Position numbers and translations under genes: made by a program. The notes beneath the pieces are model-generated. The model did no database searches. It saw only the letters and a program-made list of their open reading frames with translations, and was not told the origin of the DNA. From assembly GCF_051020955.1 (NCBI RefSeq), contig NW_027476261.1:62001-126000 (forward strand): 64,000 nucleotides of DNA. Direction: 5' to 3'. Shown here piece by piece: positions 27,637 to 42,906 of this stretch; position 1 is the stretch's first letter; each line of letters starts with the position of its first letter. Origin of the DNA: Megalopta genalis. Lineage: Eukaryota; Arthropoda; Insecta; Hymenoptera; Halictidae.

Positions 27637-30600
27637 AGCTTCAACTGTATGCGAAACAATCGAGTTAGCTTCAAATCCATGCGATACAAATGACTTAGCT
27701 TCAAATTCTTGTGATATAAATGATATATCTTCAACTCGAAGCGAAACAAGCGAGTTAGGTTCAAATCCATGCGACACACATGATTTAGCTTCAAATTAAT
27801 GCGGAAATGATATAGCTTCAAATGCAAGCGGAACCAATGAGGTAGCTTCATAACTATGCGAAACACAAGACTTAGCTTCAAATACTTGCGATATAAATGG
27901 TATAGCTTCAAATGCATGCAAAACAGACGAGTTACCTTCAACTTTATGCGAAATACATGAATTAGCTTCAGATCAATGCGAAGTAAAAGGCTTGGCTTCA
28001 AATACATGCGGAACAAATGGTTTTGCTTCAAATACTTGTGACATACATGAGTTAGCTTCAACTGCATGCGAAACAAACGAGTTAGCTTCAAATCCAAGGG
28101 AAACAAATGATTTAGCTTCAAAACAATGCTATGTAGAACGCTTCGCATCAAATCCATGCGATACAAATGATTTACCTTGAAATACTTTCGACATAAAAGA
28201 GTTAGCTCCAAATAAATACGAAGGAAAAGGCTTAGATTCAAATACATGCGATTCAAATGGTGTAGCTTCAAATATTTGTGACATACATGACTTAGCTTCA
28301 ACTGCATGCGAAACAAACGAGTTAGCTTCAAATCCAAGCGGAACACATGATTGAGCTTCAAATCAATGCGATGTAGGAGTCTTATTTTCGAAACCATGCG
28401 AGTCAAATGGTTTAGCTTCAAAAACTTGTGATATACATGATTTAGCTTCAACTGTATGCGAAACAAACGAGTTAGCTTCAAATCCACGCGGAACACATGA
28501 TTTAGCTTCAAATCAATGCGAAGTAGAAGGCTTAGCTTCAAATCAATGCGTATCAAATTGTTTATCTTCAAATCAATGCGAAGCAAATGGTTTCGATTCA
28601 AATACTTGTGATAAACATGATTTAGATTCAACTGCATGCGAATCAAACGAGTTAGATTCAAATCGAATTGAAATACATGATTTAACTTCGAATCAATGGG
28701 AAGTAGTAGTCTTAGCTTCAAAGCAATGAGAAACAAATGGTATAGCTTCACATACTTGCGGTTTAAATGAAATAGCTTTAACTGCAGGCGAAACAAACGA
28801 GTTAGCTTCAAATCCATGAGAAACACATGATTTAGCATCAAATCAATGCGAAGTAGAAGGCTAATCTTCGAATCCATGCGAAACAAAAGGTTTTGCTTCA
28901 AATATTTGTGATATACATGATATAGCTTCAACTGTATGCGAAACAAACGAGTTAGCTTCAAATCCAAGCGGAACACATGATTTAGCTTCAAATCCATGCG
29001 AAACGAATGATTTAGCTTCAAATACTTGCGAATATAAGGGAGACGGCTTCAAATGCATGCGAAACAAACGAGTTAGCTTCACATCCGCGCGAAACACATG
29101 ATTTAGCTTCAAATCAATGCGATGGAGAAGGTTTAGCTTGAAATCTGAGCGAAACGAATGATTCAGCTTCAAATACTCTCGATATTAGTGATATAGCTTC
29201 AAATGCAGACGAAACACCCGAATAGCTTCAAATCCATGCGAAACAAATGATTTAGCTTCAAATCAATGCGAAGTAGAAGGCTTAGCTTCAAATCCATGCG
29301 AAACAAATGGTTTAGCTACAAATACTAGTGATATACATTATTTAGCTACAACCGCATGCGAAAAAAACGAGTTAGCTTTAAATCCATGCGAAACACATGA
29401 TTTAGCTTCAAAGCAATGCGATGTAGAAGGTTTAGCTACAAACACTTGGGATATAGGTGATATAGCTTCAACTGCATGCGAAACAAATGAGTTTCCTTCA
29501 AATCCAAGCGAAACACATGATTTAGCTTCAAATCAATGCGATGTAGAAGGTTTAGCTTCAAATCCAAGCGAAACAAATGATTGAGCTACAAACACTTGGG
29601 ATATAGGTGACATAACTTCAACTTCATGCGAATCAAATGAGTTACCTTCAATTCCATGCGAAACAAATGATTTAGCTTCAAATCAATGCGAAGTAGAAGG
29701 CTTAGCTTCAAATCCATGCGAAGCAAATGGTTTAGCTTCAAATACTTGTGATATACGTTATTTAGATTTAACTGCATGCGCAACGAACGAGTTAGGTTCA
29801 AATCCATGCGAAACACATGATTTAGCTGCAAATCAATGCGATGTAGAAGGTTTGGCTTCAAATCCATGCGAAATAAATGATTGAGTTTCAAACACTTGGG
29901 ATATAGGTGATTTAGCTTCAACAGCATGCGAATCAAATGAGTTACCTTCAAATCCAAGCGAAACACATAATTTAGCTTCAAATCAATGCGATGTAGTAGG
30001 TTTAGCTTGAAATCCAAGCGAAACACATGATTTAGCTTCAAATACTTGCGATATAAGTGATATAGTTTCAAATGCTGGCGAAACGAACGAGTTAGCTTCA
30101 AATCCATGCGTAACACATGATTTAGCTGCAAATCATTGCGATGTAGGAGGTTTAGCTTCAAATCCATGCGATACACAAGATTTAGCTTCAAATCAATGCG
30201 ATGTAGAAGGTTCAGCTTCAAATCCAAGCGACACATATGATTTAGCTTCAAATACTTGCGATATAAGTGATATAGCTTCAAATGCAGGCGAAACAGACGA
30301 GTTAGCTTAAAATCCAAGCAAAACACATGATTTAGATTCCAATCAATGCGAAGTAGAGGGCTTAGCTTCAAATCCATGCGAAACGAATGATTTAGCTTAA
30401 AATACTTGCGAATATAAGGGATACAGCTTCAAATACATGCGAAACAAACGATTTTGTTTGATATCCGCGCGAAACACATGATGTAGCTTCATATCCAAGG
30501 GAAACACATTATTTAGCTTCAAATCAATGCGATGTAGAAGGTTCAGCTTCAAATCCATGCGACACATATGATTTAGCTTCAAATACTTGCGATATAAGTG

Positions 30601-32639
30601 ATATAACTTCAAAAGCTGGAGGAACAAACGAGGTAGCTTCAATTCTATGCGAAACAAATGATTTAGCTTCAAATCAATGCAAAGTAGAAGGCTTAGCTTC
30701 AAATCCATGCGAAACAAATGGTTTAGCTACAAATACTTGTGATATACATGACTTAGCTTCAACTGCATGCGAAACAAACGAGTTAGCTTCAAATCCAAGC
30801 GGAACACATGATTTAGCTTCAAATGAATGCGATGTAGGAGTCTTATTTTCGAAACCATGCGAGTCAAATGGTTTAGCTTCAAAAACTTGTGATATACATG
30901 ATTTAGCTTCAACTGTATGCGAAACAAACGAGTTAGCTTCAAATCCACGCGGAACACATGATTTAGCTTCAAATCAATGCGAAGTAGAAGGCTTAGCTTC
31001 AAATCAATGCGTATCAAATTGTTTATCTTCAAATCAATGAGAAGCAAATGGTTTCGATTCAAATACTTGTGATAAACATGATTTAGATTCAACTGCATGC
31101 GAATCAAACGAGTTAGATTCAAATCGAATTGAAATACATGATTTAACTTCGAATCAATGGGAAGTAGTAGTCTTAGCTTCAAAGCAATGAGAAACAAATG
31201 GTATAGCTTCACATACTTGCGGTTTAAATGAAATAGCTTTAACTGCAGGCGAAACAAACGAGTTAGCTTCAAATCCAAGCGGAACACATGATTTAGCTTC
31301 AAATCAATGCGAAGTAGATGTCTTAGCTTCAAAGCAATGCGAAACAAATGGTATAGCTTCAAATATTTGTGATATACATGATATAGCTTCAACTGTATGC
31401 GAAACAAACGAGTTAGCTTCAAATCCAAGCGGAACACATGATTTAGCTTCAAATCCATGCGAAACGAATGATTTAGCTTCAAATCCATGCGAATATAAGG
31501 GAGACGGCTTCAAATGCATGCGAAACAAACGAGTTAGCTTCACATCCGCGCGAAACACATTATTTAGCTTCATATCCAAGGGAAACACATGATTTAGCTT
31601 CAAATCAATGCGATGGAGACGGTTTAGCTTGAAATCTGAGCGAAACAAATGATTCAGCTTCAAATACTCTCGATATTAGTGATATAGCTTCAAATGCAGA
31701 CGAAACACACGATTAGCTTCAAATCCATGCGAAACAAATGATTTAGTTTCAAGTCAATTCTTAGTAGAAGGGATTCAAATCCAATCCAAACAGATGATTT
31801 GGCTATAAATACTTGTGATATACATGAATCTGCTTCAATTGCATGCAAAACAAACGAGTTAGTTTCAAATCCAAGCGAAACATGTGATTTCGCTTCAAAT
31901 CAATGCGAAGTAGAATGCTTAGCTTCAATTTCATGCGAATCAAATGGTTTAGCTTCAAATACTTGCGATATAAATGATATAGTTTCAACTGCATGCAAAA
32001 CAAACGAGTTAGCTTCAAATCCATGCGAAACACATGATTTAGCTTCAAAGCAATGCGATGTAGAAGGTTTAGCTACAAACACTTGGGATATAGGTGATAT
32101 AGCTTCAACTGCATGCGAAACAAATGAGTTACCTTCAAATCCAAGCGAGACACATGATTTAGCTTCAAATCAATGCGATGTAGAAGGTTTAGCTTCAAAT
32201 CCAAGCAAAACAAATGATTGAGCTACAAACACTTGGGATATAGGTGATATATCTTCAACTTCATGCGAATCAAATGAGTTACCTTCAATTCCATGCGAAA
32301 CAAATGATTTAGCTTCAAATCAATGCGAAGTAGAAGGCTTAGCTTCAAATCCATGCAAAACAAATGGTTTAGCTACAAATACTAGTGATATACATTATTT
32401 AGCTACAACCGCATGCGAAAAAAACGAGTTAGCTTCAAATCCAGGCGAAACACATAATTTAGCTTCAAATCAATGCGATGTAGTAGGTTTAGCTTCAAAT
32501 GCAGGCGAAACGAACGAGTTAGCCTCAAATCCATGCGAAACACATGATTTTGCTTCAAATCAATGCGATGTAGAAGGCTTTGCTTCAAATCCATGCAAAA
32601 CACGTGGTTTAGGAACCAATCAATGCGAAGTAGAAGGCT
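27637..32639. repeat. Mosaic array segment with internal 1-kb duplications
   Basis: 28283-29221 matches 30744-31712 (offset 2461, then 2491 after one extra 30-bp monomer). 29401-29720 matches about 32038-32357 (offset 2637) and carries the variant AACACTTGGGATATAGGTG. 27621-28010 also matches 46671-47060 (offset 19050). The monomer mix is more varied than in the 300-bp regions. No gene is seen. Confidence 0.75.
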
Positions 32640-35231
32640 TAGCTTCAAATTCATGCGAAACACGTGATTTAGCTTCAAATCAATGCGAAGTAGAAGGCTA
32701 AGATTCAAATACATGAGAAACAAATGATTCAACTTCAAATACTCTCGATATTAGTGATATAGCTTCACATGCAGACGAAACAAACGAGTTAGCTTCAAAT
32801 CCATGCGAAACAAATGATTTAGTTTCAAATCAATTCCTAGTAGAAGAATTAGCTTCAAATCCATGCGAAACAAACGAGTTAGATACAAATCCGTGCGAAA
32901 CGCATTATGTAGCTTCAAATCAATGCGAAGTAGAAGGCTTAGCTTCAAATCCATTCGAAACAAATGATTTAGCTTCAAATACTTGCGGTATAAATGAAGT
33001 AGCTTCAAATACAGGTGAAAAAAACGAGTAAAATTCAAATCCAATCGGAAAACATGATTTATATTCAAATCAATGCGAAGTAGAAGGCTTAGCTCCAAAT
33101 CCTTGCGACACAAAGGATTTAGCTTCAAATATTTGCGATATAAATGATATAGCTTCAAATGCTGACGAAACAGACTGGTTAGCTTCAGATCAAAACGAAA
33201 TAAGTGATCTAGATCTAAATTGATGCGAAACACATGGTTTTGCTTCATATACTTGCGAAACAAATGGGTTAGCTTCTGATACTTGTGATAAACATGATCG
33301 AGCTTCAACTGCATGCGAAACAAACAAGTTAGCTTCAAATCCAAGCGAGACACATGATTTAGCTTCAAATCAGTGCGAAGTAGAAGGCTCAGCTTCAAAT
33401 CCATACGAATCTAATGGTTCGGCTTCAAATACTTGTGAAATACATGATTTAGCTTTAACTGCATGCGTAACAAACGAGTTACCTTCAAATCCACGCGAAA
33501 CAAATGATATAGCTTCAAATGCAGACGAATCAAACGAGTTTGCTTCAAATCCATGCGAAACACATGATTTAGCTTCAAATCCAAGCGAAACACATGATTT
33601 AGCTTCAAATCAATGCGAAGTAGAGGGCTTAGCTTCAAATCCATGTGCAACAAATGGTTTAGCTTCAAATACTTGTGATATACATGACTTAGCTTCAACT
33701 GCATACGAAACAAACGAGTTAGCTTCAAATCCAAGCGAAATAGAAGGCTTGGCTTCAAATCCATGCGAAACGAATGATTTAGCTTCAAATACTTGCCTTA
33801 TAAATGAAATTGCTTCAAATGCAGGCGAAACAAATGAGTTAGCATCAAATCCATGCAAAACACATGATTAAGCTTCAAATGCATGCGAAACACATGATTT
33901 AGATTCAAATTAGTGGGGAACACGTGGTTTAGCATCAAATACATGCGAAACAAATTGGTTAGCTTCAGATACTTATGCTTTAGCTACAACTGCATGCGAA
34001 ACAAACGAGTTAGCTTCAAATCCATGCGAAACACATGATTTAGCTGCAAATCAATGCGATGTCGGAGGTTTATCTTCAAATCCATGCGAAACATAGGATT
34101 TATCTTCAGATACTTGCGATATAAGTGATATAGCTTCAACTGCAGACGATACAAACGAGTTAGCTTCAAATCCATGCGAAACACATGATTTATATGCAAA
34201 TCAATACGAACTAGATGTCTTAGCTTCAAATCCAAGCGAAACACATGATTTAGTTTCAAATCAATTTGATGTAGAAGGTTTGGCTTCAAATCTGTGAGAA
34301 TCAAATGATTTAGCTTCAAATACTCTCGATATTAGTGATATAGCTTCAAATGCAGAAGAAACAATCGAGATAGCTTCAAATCCATGCGAAACAATTGATT
34401 CAGTTTCAAATCAATTCCTAGTGGAAGGATTAGGTTCAAATTCATGCGAAACAAATCATTTAGCTTCAAATACTTGCGATATAAGTGATATAGCTTCAAA
34501 TGCAGACGTATCAAACGAATTAGCTTCAAATCCATGCCATACACATGATGTAGCTGCAAATCAATGCGACGTAGAAGGTTCAGCTTCAAATCCATGCAAA
34601 ACAAACGATTTAGCATCAGATACTTGCGATATATGTGATATAGCATCAAATGCAGACGAATCAAACGAGTTTGCTGCAAAAACCATGCGAAACACATCAT
34701 GTAGCTGCAAATCAATGCGACGTAGAAGGTTTAGCTTCAAATCCATGCAAAACAAACGATTTAGCATCAGATACTTGCGTATATAAGTGATATAGCTTCA
34801 AATACAGGCGTCACAAACGAGTTTGCTTCAAATCCATGCGAAACAGATGATTTAGCTTCAAATCCAAGCGAAACACATGATTTAGCTTCAAATCAATGCG
34901 ATGTAGAAGGTTTAGCTTCAAATCTGTGCGACAAAAATGATTTAGTTTCAAATCAATTCCTACTGGAAGGAATAGGTTCAAAACCATGCGAAACAAATCA
35001 TTTAGCTTCAGATACTTGCGATATAAGTGATATAGCTTCAAATGCAGACGAATCAAACGAGTTAGCATCAAATCAATGCGATGTAGAAGGTTTAGCTTCA
35101 AATCTACGCGACACAAATGATTTAGCTTCAAATACTCTCGATATTAGTGATATAGCTTCAAATGCAGACGAATCAAACGAGTTAGCTTCAAATCCATGCG
35201 ATACACATGATGTAGCTGCAAATCAATGCGA
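32640..35231. repeat. Array block L, copy 1
   Basis: Matches 36865-39396 at offset 4225. The offset drops to 4165 after 33823-33882, a 60-bp two-monomer stretch absent from copy 2. It carries a distinctive monomer variant with TCAAATCAATTCCTAG. Differences seen by eye are isolated bases, such as near 34536. Confidence 0.85.
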
Positions 35232-36864
35232 TATAAGTGATATAGCTTCAAATGCAGACAAATCAAACGAGTTTGCTGCAAACACCATGCGAAACACATG
35301 ATTTGGCTTCAAATCAATGCGCAGTAGAAGGCTTGAATTCAAATCCATGCGAAACACATGATTTATATGCAAATCAATACGAACTAGGTGTCTTAGCTTC
35401 AAAACCATGCGAAACAAATATTTTGCTTCAAATCAATGCGATGTAGAAGGTTTAGCTTCAAATCTGTGCGACACAAATGATTTAGTTTCAAATCAATGCG
35501 ATGTAGAAGGCTTAGCTTCAAATCTGTGCGACAAAAATGATTTAGTTTCAAATCAATTCCTACTGGAAGGAATAGGTTCAAAACCATGCGAAACAAATCA
35601 TTTAGCTTCAGATACTTGCGATATAAGTGATATAGCTTCAAATGCAGACGAATCAAACGAGTTAGCATCAAATCAATGCGATGTAGAAGGTTTAGCTTCA
35701 AATCTATGCGACACAAATGATTTAGCTTCAAATACTCTCGATATTAGTGATATAGCTTCAAATGCAGACGAATCAAACGAGTTAGCTTCAAATCCATGCG
35801 ATACACATGATGTAGCTGCAAATCAATGCGACGTAGAACGTTTAGCTTCAAATCCATGCAAAACAAACGATTTAGCATCAGATACTTCCGATATAAGTGA
35901 TATAGCTTCAAATGCAGACAAATCAAACGAGTTTGCTGCAAACACCATGCGAAACACATGATTTGGCTTCAAATCAATGCGCAGTAGAAGGCTTGAATTC
36001 AAATCCATGCGAAACACATGATTTATATGCAAATCAATACGAACTAGGTGTCTTAGCTTCAAAACCATGCGAAACAAATATTTTGCTTCAAATCAATGCG
36101 ATGTAGATGGTTTAGCTTCAAATCTGTGCGACAAAAATGATTTAGTTTCAAATCAATTCCTACTGGAAGGATTAGGTTCAAAACCATGCGAAACAAATCA
36201 TTTAGCTTCAGATACTTGCGATATAAGTGATATAGCTTCAAATGCAGACGAATCAAACGAGTTAGCATCAAAGCAATGCGATGTAGAAGGTTTAGCTTCA
36301 AATCTATGCGACACAAATGATTTAGCTTCACATACTTGCGATATAAATGATTTAGCTGCAACTGGAAGCTAAACAAGCGAGTTAGCTTCAAATCCGTGCG
36401 AAACAAATGATTCAGTTTCAAATGCTTGCGAAATAAGTGATATAGCGTTAAAAGCAGGCGAAACAAATGAGTTAGCTTCAAATCCATGCGAAACACATGA
36501 CTTAGCTTCAAAACAATACGAAGTAGAAGGCGTAGCTTCAAATCCATGCGAAATAAATGATTTACCTTCAAATACTTGCGAAATAAATGATTTAGCTTCA
36601 AATCAATGCGATGTGGTAGGTTCAGCTTGAAATCCTTGCGAAACAAATGATGTAGCTTCAAATAAATGCGACGTAGAATGCTTAGCTTCAAATCCATGCG
36701 AAACGAATGATTTAGTTTCAAATACTTGCGAATATAAGTGATATAGCTTCAAATGCAGGCGAACCAAACGAGTTAGCTTCAAATCCATGTGAAACGAATA
36801 ATTTAGCTTCAAATGCTTGCGAATATTTGTGATATAGCTTCAAACGCAGGCGAACGAAACGTGT
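35232..36864. repeat. Array segment with 600- to 660-bp local duplication
   Basis: 35240-35450 recurs at about 35900-36110 (offset 660) and 34.98-35.22 kb recurs at 35.58-35.82 kb (offset 600). 36329-36890 recurs at 40677-41238 (offset 4348) and at 44894-45455. All offsets except those passing one-base variants are multiples of the 30-bp monomer. Confidence 0.75.
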
Positions 36865-39396
36865 TAGCTTCAAATTCATGCGAAACACGTGATTTAGCTT
36901 CAAATCAATGCGAAGTAGAAGGCTAAGATTCAAATACATGAGAAACAAATGATTTAACTTCAAATACTCTCGATATTAGTGATATAGCTTCACATGCAGA
37001 CGAAACAAACGAGTTAGCTTCAAATCCATGCGAAACAAATGATTTAGTTTCAAATCAATTCCTAGTAGAAGAATTAGCTTCAAATCCATGCGAAACAAAC
37101 GAGTTAGATACAAATCCGTGCGAAACGCATTATGTAGCTTCAAATCAATGCGAAGTAGAAGGCTTAGCTTCAAATCCATTCGAAACAAATGATTTAGCTT
37201 CAAATACTTGCGGTATAAATGAAGTAGCTTCAAATACAGGTGAAAAAAACGAGTAAAATTCAAATCCAATCGGAAAACATGATTTATATTCAAATCAATG
37301 CGAAGTAGAAGGCTTAGCTCCAAATCCTTGCGACACAAAGGATTTAGCTTCAAATATTTGCGATATAAATGATATAGCTTCAAATGCTGACGAAACAGAC
37401 TGGTTAGCTTCAGATCAAAACGAAATAAGTGATCTAGATCTAAATTGATGCGAAACACATGGTTTTGCTTCATATACTTGCGAAACAAATGGGTTAGCTT
37501 CTGATACTTGTGATAAACATGATCGAGCTTCAACTGCATGCGAAACAAACAAGTTAGCTTCAAATCCAAGCGAGACACATGATTTAGCTTCAAATCAGTG
37601 CGAAGTAGAAGGCTCAGCTTCAAATCCATACGAATCTAATGGTTCGGCTTCAAATACTTGTGAAATACATGATTTAGCTTTAACTGCATGCGTAACAAAC
37701 GAGTTACCTTCAAATCCACGCGAAACAAATGATATAGCTTCAAATGCAGACGAATCAAACGAGTTTGCTTCAAATCCATGCGAAACACATGATTTAGCTT
37801 CAAATCCAAGCGAAACACATGATTTAGCTTCAAATCAATGCGAAGTAGAGGGCTTAGCTTCAAATCCATGTGCAACAAATGGTTTAGCTTCAAATACTTG
37901 TGATATACATGACTTAGCTTCAACTGCATACGAAACAAACGAGTTAGCTTCAAATCCAAGCGAAATAGAAGGCTTGGCTTCAAATCCATGCGAAACGAAT
38001 GATTTAGCTTCAAATACTTGCCTTATAAATGAAATTGCTTCAAATGCATGCGAAACACATGATTTAGATTCAAATTAGTGGGGAACACGTGGTTTAGCAT
38101 CAAATACATGCGAAACAAATTGGTTAGCTTCAGATACTTATGCTTTAGCTACAACTGCATGCGAAACAAACGAGTTAGCTTCAAATCCATGCGAAACACA
38201 TGATTTAGCTGCAAATCAATGCGATGTCGGAGGTTTATCTTCAAATCCATGCGAAACATAGGATTTATCTTCAGATACCTGCGATATAAGTGATATAGCT
38301 TCAACTGCAGACGATACAAACGAGTTAGCTTCAAATCCATGCGAAACACATGATTTATATGCAAATCAATACGAACTAGATGTCTTAGCTTCAAATCCAA
38401 GCGAAACACATGATTTAGTTTCAAATCAATTTGATGTAGAAGGTTTGGCTTCAAATCTGTGAGAATCAAATGATTTAGCTTCAAATACTCTCGATATTAG
38501 TGATATAGCTTCAAATGCAGAAGAAACAATCGAGATAGCTTCAAATCCATGCGAAACAATTGATTCAGTTTCAAATCAATTCCTAGTGGAAGGATTAGGT
38601 TCAAATTCATGCGAAACAAATCATTTAGCTTCAAATACTTGCGATATAAGTGATATAGCTTCAAATGCAGACGTATCAAACGAATTAGCTTCAAATCCAT
38701 GCGATACACATGATGTAGCTGCAAATCAATGCGACGTAGAAGGTTCAGCTTCAAATCCATGCAAAACAAACGATTTAGCATCAGATACTTGCGATATATG
38801 TGATATAGCATCAAATGCAGACGAATCAAACGAGTTTGCTGCAAAAACCATGCGAAACACATCATGTAGCTGCAAATCAATGCGACGTAGAAGGTTTAGC
38901 TTCAAATCCATGCAAAACAAACGATTTAGCATCAGATACTTGCGTATATAAGTGATATAGCTTCAAATACAGGCGTCACAAACGAGTTTGCTTCAAATCC
39001 ATGCGAAACAGATGATTTAGCTTCAAATCCAAGCGAAACACATGATTTAGCTTCAAATCAATGCGATGTAGAAGGTTTAGCTTCAAATCTGTGCGACAAA
39101 AATGATTTAGTTTCAAATCAATTCCTACTGGAAGGAATAGGTTCAAAACCATGCGAAACAAATCATTTAGCTTCAGATACTTGCGATATAAGTGATATAG
39201 CTTCAAATGCAGACGAATCAAACGAGTTAGCATCAAATCAATGCGATGTAGAAGGTTTAGCTTCAAATCTACGCGACACAAATGATTTAGCTTCAAATAC
39301 TCTCGATATTAGTGATATAGCTTCAAATGCAGACGAATCAAACGAGTTAGCTTCAAATCCATGCGATACACATGATGTAGCTGCAAATCAATGCGA
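36865..39396. repeat. Array block L, copy 2
   Basis: Second copy of 32640-35231, lacking two monomers. Its right end overlaps the start of the 4217-bp-period duplication that begins at about 38690. Confidence 0.85.
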
Positions 39397-42300
39397 CGTA
39401 GAACGTTTAGCTTCAAATCCATGCAAAACAAACGATTTAGCATCAGATACTTGCGATATAAGTGATATAGCTTCAAATGCAGACAAATCAAACGAGTTTG
39501 CTGCAAACACCATGCGAAACACATGATTTGGCTTCAAATCAATGCGCAGTAGAAGGCTTGAATTCAAATCCATGCGAAACACATGATTTATATGCAAATC
39601 AATACGAACTAGGTGTCTTAGCTTCAAAACCATGCGAAACAAATATTTTGCTTCAAATCAATGCGATGTAGAAGGTTTAGCTTCAAATCTGTGCGACACA
39701 AATGATTTAGCTTCAAATCAATGCGATGTAGAAGGCTTAGCTTCAAATCTGTGCGTATAAAATGATTTAGTTTCAAATCAATTCCTACTGGAAGGATTAG
39801 GTTCAAAACCATGCGAAACAAATCATTTAGCTTCAAATCCATGCGATACACACGATTTAGCTTCAAATCAATGCGAAACTCACGTTTTAGCTTCAAAATC
39901 AATGCCAACTAGATGTCTTAGCTTCAAAACCATGCGAAACAAATGATTAAGCTTCAAATCAATGCGAAGTAGGAAGCTTATCTTCCAATCCATGCGAAAC
40001 GAAAGATTTAGCTGTCAATACATGCGAATATAAGTGATATAGCTTCAAATACAGGCGACACAAACGAGTGTGCTTCAAATCCAAGCGAAACACTTGATTT
40101 AGCTTCAAATCAATGCGATGTAGAAGGTTTAGCTTCAAATCTGTGCGACAAAAATGATTTAGTTTCAAATCAATTCCTACTGGAAGGATTAGGTTCAAAA
40201 CCATGCGAAACAAATCATTTAGCTTCAGATACTTGCGATATAAGTGATATAGCTTCAAATGCAGACGAATCAAACGAGTTAGCATCAAATCAATGCGATG
40301 TAGAAGGTTTAGCTTCAAATCTATGCGACACAAATGATTTAGCTTCAAATACTCTCGATATTAGTGATATAGCTTCAAATGCAGACGAATGAAACGAGTT
40401 TGCTTCAAATCCATGCGAAACACATGATTTTGTTTCAAATCCAATCGACGTAGAAGGTCTAGATTCAAAACCATGCAAAACAAACGATTTAGCATCAGAT
40501 ACTTGCGATATAAGTGATATAGCTTCAAATGCAGACGAATCAAACGAGTTTGCTTCAAAATCCATGCTATACACACGATTTAGCTTCAAATCAGTGCGAA
40601 ACACATGAGTTATCTTCAAATCAATACGAAGTAGAAGGCTTAGCTTCAAATCCATGCAACACAAATTATTTAGCTTCACATACTTGCGATATAAATGATT
40701 TAGCTGCAACTGGAAGCTAAACAAGCGAGTTAGCTTCAAATCCGTGCGAAACAAATGATTCAGTTTCAAATGCTTGCGAAATAAGTGATATAGCGTTAAA
40801 AGCAGGCGAAACAAATGAGTTAGCTTCAAATCCATGCGAAACACATGACTTAGCTTCAAAACAATACGAAGTAGAAGGCGTAGCTTTAAATCCATGCGAA
40901 ATAAATGATTTACCTTCAAATACTTGCGAAATAAATGATTTAGCTTCAAATCAATGCGATGTGGTAGGTTCAGCTTGAAATCCTTGCGAAACAAATGATG
41001 TAGCTTCAAATAAATGCGACGTAGAATGCTTAGCTTCAAATCCATGCGAAACGAATGATTTAGTTTCAAATACTTGCGAATATAAGTGATATAGCTTCAA
41101 ATGCAGGCGAACCAAACGAGTTAGCTTCAAATCCATGTGAAACGAATAATTTAGCTTCAAATGCTTGCGAATATTTGTGATATAGCTTCAAACGCAGGCG
41201 AACGAAACGTGTTAGCTTCAAATTCATGCGAAACACATGATTTAGCTTCAAATCAATGCGAAGTAGATGCTTATCTTCGAATCCATGCGAAACATATGAC
41301 TTAGCCTCACATAAATGCGAGGTAGAAGGTTTAGCTTCAAATCCATGCGAAACAAGTGAGTTAGCATCCAATCAATGCGGAGTACAAGGTTTAGCTTCAA
41401 ATCCATAAGAAACAAATTATTTATCTTCAAATACATGCGATATAAATGATTTAGCTTCACCAGCATGCGAAACAAAAGAGTTAGCTTCAAATCCATGCGA
41501 AACACATGATTATATTCAAATCCATGCGAAGCACATGATTTAGCTTCAAATCCATGCGAAACTCATGATTGAGCTTCAAATCAATGTGAAGAAGAAGGCT
41601 TAGCTTCAAATCCATGCGAAACGAATGGTTTAGCTTCAAATACCTGCGACTATAAGTGATATAGCTTCAAATGCAGGCGAAACAAACGTTATAGCTTCAA
41701 ATCCATGCGGAACACATGATTATCTTCAAATCCATGCGAAACACATGATTCAGTTTCAAATCAATGTGAAGTAGAAGGCATAGCATCAAATCCATGCGAA
41801 ACAAATGGTTTAGCTTGAAATACTTGTGATATACATGATTTATATTCAACTGGAATCGAAACAATCGAGGTAGCTTCAAATCTATGCGAAACACATGATT
41901 TAGCTCAAATCAATGCGGAATAGAAGGTTTAGCTTCAGATCCATGCGAAACATATGACTTAGCCTCAAATAAATGCGAGTTAGAAGGTTTAGCTTCAAAT
42001 TCATGCGAAACAAGTGAGTTAGCTTCCAATCAATGCGGAGTACAAGGTTTAGCTTCAAATCCATAAGAAACAAATTATTTAGCTTCAAATACATGCGATA
42101 TAAATGATTTAGATTCACCAGCATGCGAAACAAAAGAGTTAGCTTCAAATGCATGCGAAACACATGATTATATTCAAATCCATGCGAAGCACATGATTTA
42201 GCTTCAAATCCATGCGAAACACATGATTGAGCTTCAAATCAATGTGAAGTAGAAGGCTTAGCTTCAAATCCATGCGAAACGAATGGTTTAGCTTCAAATA

Positions 42301-42480
42301 CTTGTGATATACATGATTTAGCTTCAACTGCATGTGAAACTAATGTGATATCTTCATGTCCAAGCGAAACACATGATTTAACTTCAAATCAATGCGAAAT
42401 AGAAGGCTTTGTGTCAAATCCATGCGTATCAAATGGTTTAGCTTCAAATACTTGTGGTATACATGATTTAGCTTCAACTG
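38690..42480. repeat. Array block M, copy 1 (4217-bp tandem)
   Basis: Repeated at 42907-46697 with constant offset 4217, including all small indel variants (for example TTCAAAATCAATGCC near 39894, GCTCAAATCAATGCGG near 41904 and TATATTCAAATCC near 41513). Only isolated substitutions are seen, such as near 39302 against 43519 and near 40567 against 44784. Confidence 0.9.
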
Positions 42481-42906
42481 CATGTGAAACTAACGTGTTA
42501 GCTTCAAGTCCAAGCTTCAAATCAATGCGAAGTGGAAGGCTTAGCTCCAAATCCTTGCGAAACGATTAACTTAGTTTCAATTACTTGCGATTATAAGCGA
42601 TATAGCTTCAAATGCAGGCGAAACAAACGAGTTAGCTTGAAATGCATGCGAAACACACGATTTATATCCAAATCAATGGGAAGTAGAAGGCTTAGCTTCA
42701 AATCCATGCGACACAAACGATTTAGCCTCAAATACTGGCGATATATATGATATAGCTTCAAATGCAGGCGAATCAAACGAGTTAGCATCAAATCAATGCG
42801 ATGTAGAAGGTTTAGCTTCAAATCTATGCGACACAAATGATTTAGCTTCAAATACTCTCGATATTAGTGATATAGCTTCAAATGCAGACGAATCAAACGA
42901 GTTAGC
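42481..42906. repeat. Array junction between block M copies
   Basis: Monomers between the two copies of block M. The left part (TTAGCTCCAAATCCTTGCG, then TTACTTGCGATTATAAGCG) resembles 13400-13480 of block C. The right part rejoins block L-type sequence. No unique sequence is seen. Confidence 0.65.
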